The position numbers were made by a program, and so were the translations under genes. From positions 7,572,435 through 7,636,434 of the forward strand of contig NC_064538.1 of NCBI RefSeq assembly GCF_023856365.1: a DNA stretch of 64,000 bases, read 5' to 3'. This document shows positions 60,293 to 64,000 of the stretch, piece after piece (the first letter of the stretch is position 1; each line of letters begins with the position of its first letter). Below the pieces are notes generated by a model. The model ran no database searches. It saw only the letters and a list, made by a program, of their open reading frames with translations, and was not told the DNA's origin. The stretch is from Brienomyrus brachyistius. Taxonomy: Eukaryota; Chordata; Actinopteri; Osteoglossiformes; Mormyridae.

Positions 60293-62000
60293 TAATAACA
60301 ATACCATGGCTTTTTAGTGGTTGAGGCCGTAAGAAGGATATTAAACAGCAATGAATTTGTTTAAAAATATCGTGCAGCAATCTCGATCTCGTGGAGATTC
60401 CATCACCCTGTCCCTGTGTTCCATGGATCTGCTCTCTGTCCAGAAAAGCCCAGAAACATAATATCGCCAGGCTTCACTCTTTCTATAAACTCAATTTACA
60501 TAAACTCTAAAATTATATTAATAGGTTCAAAAATTGTAAATACATTGAATTTACTGTACACTCTTGTTAAGTTTCATATCTGGATAACGGGCCTGTTGTG
60601 TTTGCCCCTATTATCTCCTCGAGCAAGTGCCCTAGAATGTGCTTTAGCATCTGACCTTCCATTCTAACTCTATACTAGATAAGCAATTATAGGAAATGGA
60701 TGGGAATGAACCTGTCTTTTAAATGGTTACTTTCTGTTTCCATTTTATGACTCTTCCTGTAGCCAGTCAGTGCCAATAATGGGAGCATAGAGGTCTTTAA
60801 AAGAACCATTGAGTTTTCCAGGAGAAATTCAAGTATGCTGATCACCACTGTTGGCTGAGAGGAAGTACACTCCAAGCATTCATTTATTATATACGCTGCC
60901 TCCACTCTAAGGTTATTACAGTTGTGATACTGCTCACCTTGAAGGGATTCTGCCTTGACAACACTCTTATTTGCTTTGTTTCTAGACTGTTGTCTGAGAC
61001 ATAGTTAATGGAATGAGAAAATGCATATGTTTTCTCTCTGGGAAGATGGGACATTTAATCATATTGTCGACACTGCCTGCACGTCATGTCGGCTTGTACA
61101 TGGGGGGGCTTTGTGGACCCCCACAGAATTCTGAAACAACATACGCAGGGTGTACAGAGCAGGTGGGTAGGGTTATGTCGTCACTTCTGACGACACAAGC
61201 CAGCCGAGGAGAGCGTCTCTCGTAGCCAGGGGCCTTTGGATGGCTGAAAACACAATTGATTTTAATCTGGAGGCAGTTTACTCAGTGACCAGGCTCGAGG
61301 CCTGTTACAGCCATTCTAATGCGCCTAAGTCGCCTACATTCGGAACGACTTAAGAAGAGGTACAGCTCATTTTGTTCGAAATATTTGGAAATGATCTTCA
61401 ACTTCTTGTCTCCACTGGCCGTTATAACAGGAGCAAAAATTTCTTCTCAAAGTAAAAACCGATGTGCTTAGAATTTCAGTCCATTACCGCTGAAATACAT
61501 TTGCCAGTCTAGAATGTAATAACGATTATTTCACCTTACGGTTCTTCTGCTTTGCTGGGTGTGGACACCCTTTACCAGCTTCCTGTCCAGTACAGTGTCG
61601 CAGTGCGTTCGTTGTTTATTTACGACATATTTACCCCTATATTAATCATTCACAGCTTAGATGGCATGGTATTTTTTAACCCTTTGCTCCTTTATTCCTT
61701 CTCACTTCCCTGCTCCTGGGTACAGTCTCTGGTTGGACGGAGCCATTTGGTTTATAAGTCGGCATTCATGATCGGCCGGCTCCGTGCTGCTGCATGAATA
61801 AGGAAAGGAAACGGCGTGGATCCCCACAGCACGAGCGGCGGCTGTGGGATCAGCCACTCCGGAGCCTCTGCTGGTTTCAGGCGGATCTGAAGGGGAAGAT
61901 GGATGGCAGGGAGCCCAGGTCTGCTGAGGATGATTCAGAGCGATGTGCTCTGCAGATCAAAGCCTCCCCCGTGCAGACACTTCCGCTCGGCTCTTATTTA
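60293..62000. other. Intron 2, nothing recognised
   Basis: Unique sequence. The GC-richer patch at 61760-61990 produces overlapping open frames without recognised domains. Confidence 0.35.
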
Positions 62001-62044
62001 CTCACACGCACACACACACACGCACACACACACACGCACACACA
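62001..62044. repeat. Imperfect (CA)n microsatellite
   Basis: A CA run interrupted by CG at regular points. Confidence 0.85.
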
Positions 62045-63179
62045 AATGCACAGACGCAAAAGCGGACGTAAACAAACGGGCAGATATGAGCATGGAAACA
62101 TGGCACTCAAACGCACGTTTACGTGCAAGTGTTCACCTTCCAATAGCATGAACACACCGACACGCACACATTTAATGGCTAGAAGCCGGTGACTCTGCTA
62201 GAGCAGAAACCTGCATCATTGTATAACTGGGAGCAGATTGCTGAATACATACAGCACTCAGCATTCATACTGCAATAATAGCTATTTTTTTGCCTTTTAA
62301 TTTGAGCAGGCTTTTTATTTTATTGCCTTTTCAATAATAATTGTATAATTTTAAATAGGGTGTTATGGAAGGAAAATTTCTAAGTGCTATAGACCACCAT
62401 AGTCATAGTTTACCATTAAAAAAACCATTCATCAGAACTCATTTATGTGTAATGGGAAGTTAATGGGTTTTAATTTTTACATATATTTAATTTATCACAT
62501 GTAGAAGTGGGGACACTGAGCATTTTAATTGCGTAAATTGCGTAAGCAGTACGGACGGGGCTGGGGGTTTCGGTAATTGGACACGCGGTGCACACCTGAG
62601 GGTTAGGGTTTGTAGTAAGACACTGTTACTTTAGCACATTGCCATGTGGTTGCAGTGTGGCTCTTATTTACAAATAAGAAAGTTTGAATTAGAGATCAGA
62701 TGGGCGTATCCCGAATTTTTAAGGATGGTGCCTTTCCACACACATACCTGCTTCAAGCCAAACAAGCAGTGGACTGTCTGAGTGAGTCAGTGTTCACACC
62801 TCCCCTTTACAGCATCCGGACCCGGGGATGGAGGTAGAAATAGCAGATGACCTGAAATAACCGAGTTGGACAGACGCACGGTGACAGGTCCATGTGGTTC
62901 TCTGTCATGCGCTGTTCAAAACCCGCCTCTACTCAGCTCTGTCCCAAGAACAAGGTCCAAAAAGCTAAAAAGTCAAAGCCGAGCCAGTTAACAGTCTGTT
63001 CGTGTCACATATCTGCTAAACATTCAGGTGTTTTTTGATTCAAGGGACGCCTTAAGCACCATCAGTTGTATGATTCTCTGGTTTTCGCTTCTCTTGTCTT
63101 GCGAATGTTGCTGACGCTGCTATATCTGTTTTTGTTGTCGTGCTAAAGCACAGCTGCTGTCCAGGGGAAAACATACCTG
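62045..63179. other. Intron 2, nothing recognised
   Basis: AT-rich to 62500, more balanced after. Decayed LINE sequence may extend upstream of 63180. Confidence 0.3.
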
Positions 63180-63560
63180 TTACCGGGCCGCTAACGTGCG
63201 ACGTGCCTCTAGGATCCGCACTCAGAGCCCTATTGTTTATCATTTGTCTTTTGCACCCGGGGGAAATAATCCATCACCCTGGATTGTGTTTCCATTAAGC
63301 GGGGATGACACTCAAATATATGTGAGCAGAAATTGCATCCTTGGCCTGCCACCTCATTTCCTTTTAGCCAATCTCTGTGATGTTAAAACACGGATGAACT
63401 CCAGGATGCCAAAGCTGAATTGTGACAAGGCGGCGGTCAGGTTTATAGAGGTGTAGGCATTACTTGATGAAATTGCTCCTTTTGGCTTGAATATTGATGG
63501 GCTGGAAATACAGGTTTCGGCTCAAGTAAGTAGTCTAGTTGTCAACCGTAACCAAGCCAC
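63180..63560 (+). pseudogene. LINE (non-LTR) reverse transcriptase relic
   Basis: After a frame slip near 63250, the + strand reads a GxP-GS-x-LxxLLFI-like segment (63195-63245), then GDDTQIYVS (63304-63330), then DVKTRMNSRMPKLNCDKAAV (63380-63440), and further VSAQVSSL at about 63515. This is the palm core and thumb order of fish LINE reverse transcriptases. The catalytic YADD is read as SGDD, and a stop at 63454 breaks the frame. LINE-2/Rex1-like clades are possible; the clade is not resolved. Confidence 0.65.
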
Positions 63561-64000
63561 CCCGTGGCCTCTTTGGAAGCGTGTAGAAGTCTATTCCGTG
63601 TCTTCGCATCTCTGAAACATGGGTCGTTTAAGGGCCTCGTTTACCCCAGAGTGTTGAAGCGTTTGCTGTTTTCATGTTTGTCCCCTTGACTGCGGCAGTG
63701 TGCTTCCCGGTGCAGTTTCAGACAGAGCGCTTGGCAGCCTTTGCTGCGTTTCCAGGATACTTACTTACACAAACGCCTGGTAAAACGTTTCGCCAGCCCT
63801 GTATAAGTTGCACTAGCTTTCCTGCCTGGGTTCACGCAGGCCATGGGATGCTTTGAGTGAATTTATATGACAGGATTAAATGGGAAAAAGACCTAATTTC
63901 TGCAGCTGTGTAATGGGAATCTCCTATAATGAGCGGCCTTACTTTTTGGCTTGCTTGTTATATTCAAACTCACAAAGGGAGCAAGAGCATTGCCTGTATG
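63561..64000. other. Intron 2, nothing recognised
   Basis: No recognised feature to the window end. Confidence 0.35.

Larger units (their letters stand above)
44716..64000 (+). other. cdh4: Start of cadherin intron 2 (continues past the window)
   Basis: After the exon 2 donor at 44716 no further cadherin exon was found in 19 kb. The expected next exon would carry a V-x-F-x-x-C prodomain motif. A very large intron 2 is a known trait of CDH1, CDH2 and CDH4. Repeats inside it are listed separately. The unlisted stretches are unique-looking, moderately AT-rich sequence. Confidence 0.6.

Noticed and set aside
61794..62192. 132-codon open frame in a GC-rich patch
   Set aside because: Basic and His/Thr-rich because it crosses a CA microsatellite, and overlaps a second open frame.
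1..64000. A previously undescribed functional system
   Set aside because: Both strands were read for clustered genes or unusual coding arrays. Only one split cadherin gene and decayed mobile elements were supported.

Overview
This window reads as non-coding nuclear DNA from a ray-finned fish. Its repeat content shows this: Tc1/mariner relics of several families, a hAT-like element, tRNA-derived SINEs with the 'TTTGGATAAAAGC...GCTAAATA' tail, the 'CCATCCATCCATTTTCC' retroposon, and a TG-microsatellite-linked repeat common in teleosts. There are no bacterial-type operons, no rRNA or tRNA genes and no CRISPR arrays. Almost every open frame is short and shows no family resemblance. I cannot name the species.

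One gene is supported: the 5' end of a type I classical cadherin on the + strand, best matched to cdh4 (R-cadherin). Coding exon 1 (42655-42711) encodes the start codon and a 19-residue signal peptide. Coding exon 2 (44607-44715) encodes the start of the prodomain. The two join in phase 0 across a 1,895 bp intron, and exon 2 ends in phase 1 at a good donor, as in CDH2 and CDH4. Everything downstream to 64000 is the start of the very large intron 2 typical of this gene family. Later exons lie outside the window.

Upstream (1-42.3 kb) is a gene-free flank. It holds a TG-linked repeat pair at 3.3-3.9 kb, fold-back hAT-like MITEs (7.6, 30.0 and 50.5 kb), LTR-like elements of one family (9.3, 24.4 and 34.3 kb), an inverted-repeat pair at 13.4-13.9 kb, three SINEs packed at 14.8-15.7 kb, an internally deleted Tc1 element at 18.9-19.7 kb, a multi-level nested transposon cluster at 23.2-26.4 kb, a truncated Tc1 copy at 27.4-27.9 kb and a hAT-like element at 28.0-29.0 kb. 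The promoter-proximal DNA (41.6-42.65 kb) is largely repeat-free, with a CCAAT box and a paired-homeodomain P3 motif. A CpG-rich zone continues through intron 1 into early intron 2 (to about 45.3 kb).

Intron 2 (44.7-64 kb) contains a roughly 100 bp minisatellite (47.7-47.9 kb), a local segmental duplication (49.0/51.4 kb) with a SINE in one copy only, a Tc1 relic lacking its catalytic half (52.9-53.5 kb), a 31-G homopolymer (54986-55016), a complete but dead Tc1-like element with DD36E-type spacing (58.4-59.6 kb) and a LINE reverse-transcriptase relic (63.2-63.55 kb).

I found no convincing new biological system. The most informative observations are the cadherin 5' structure and the datable nested insertions and duplications.
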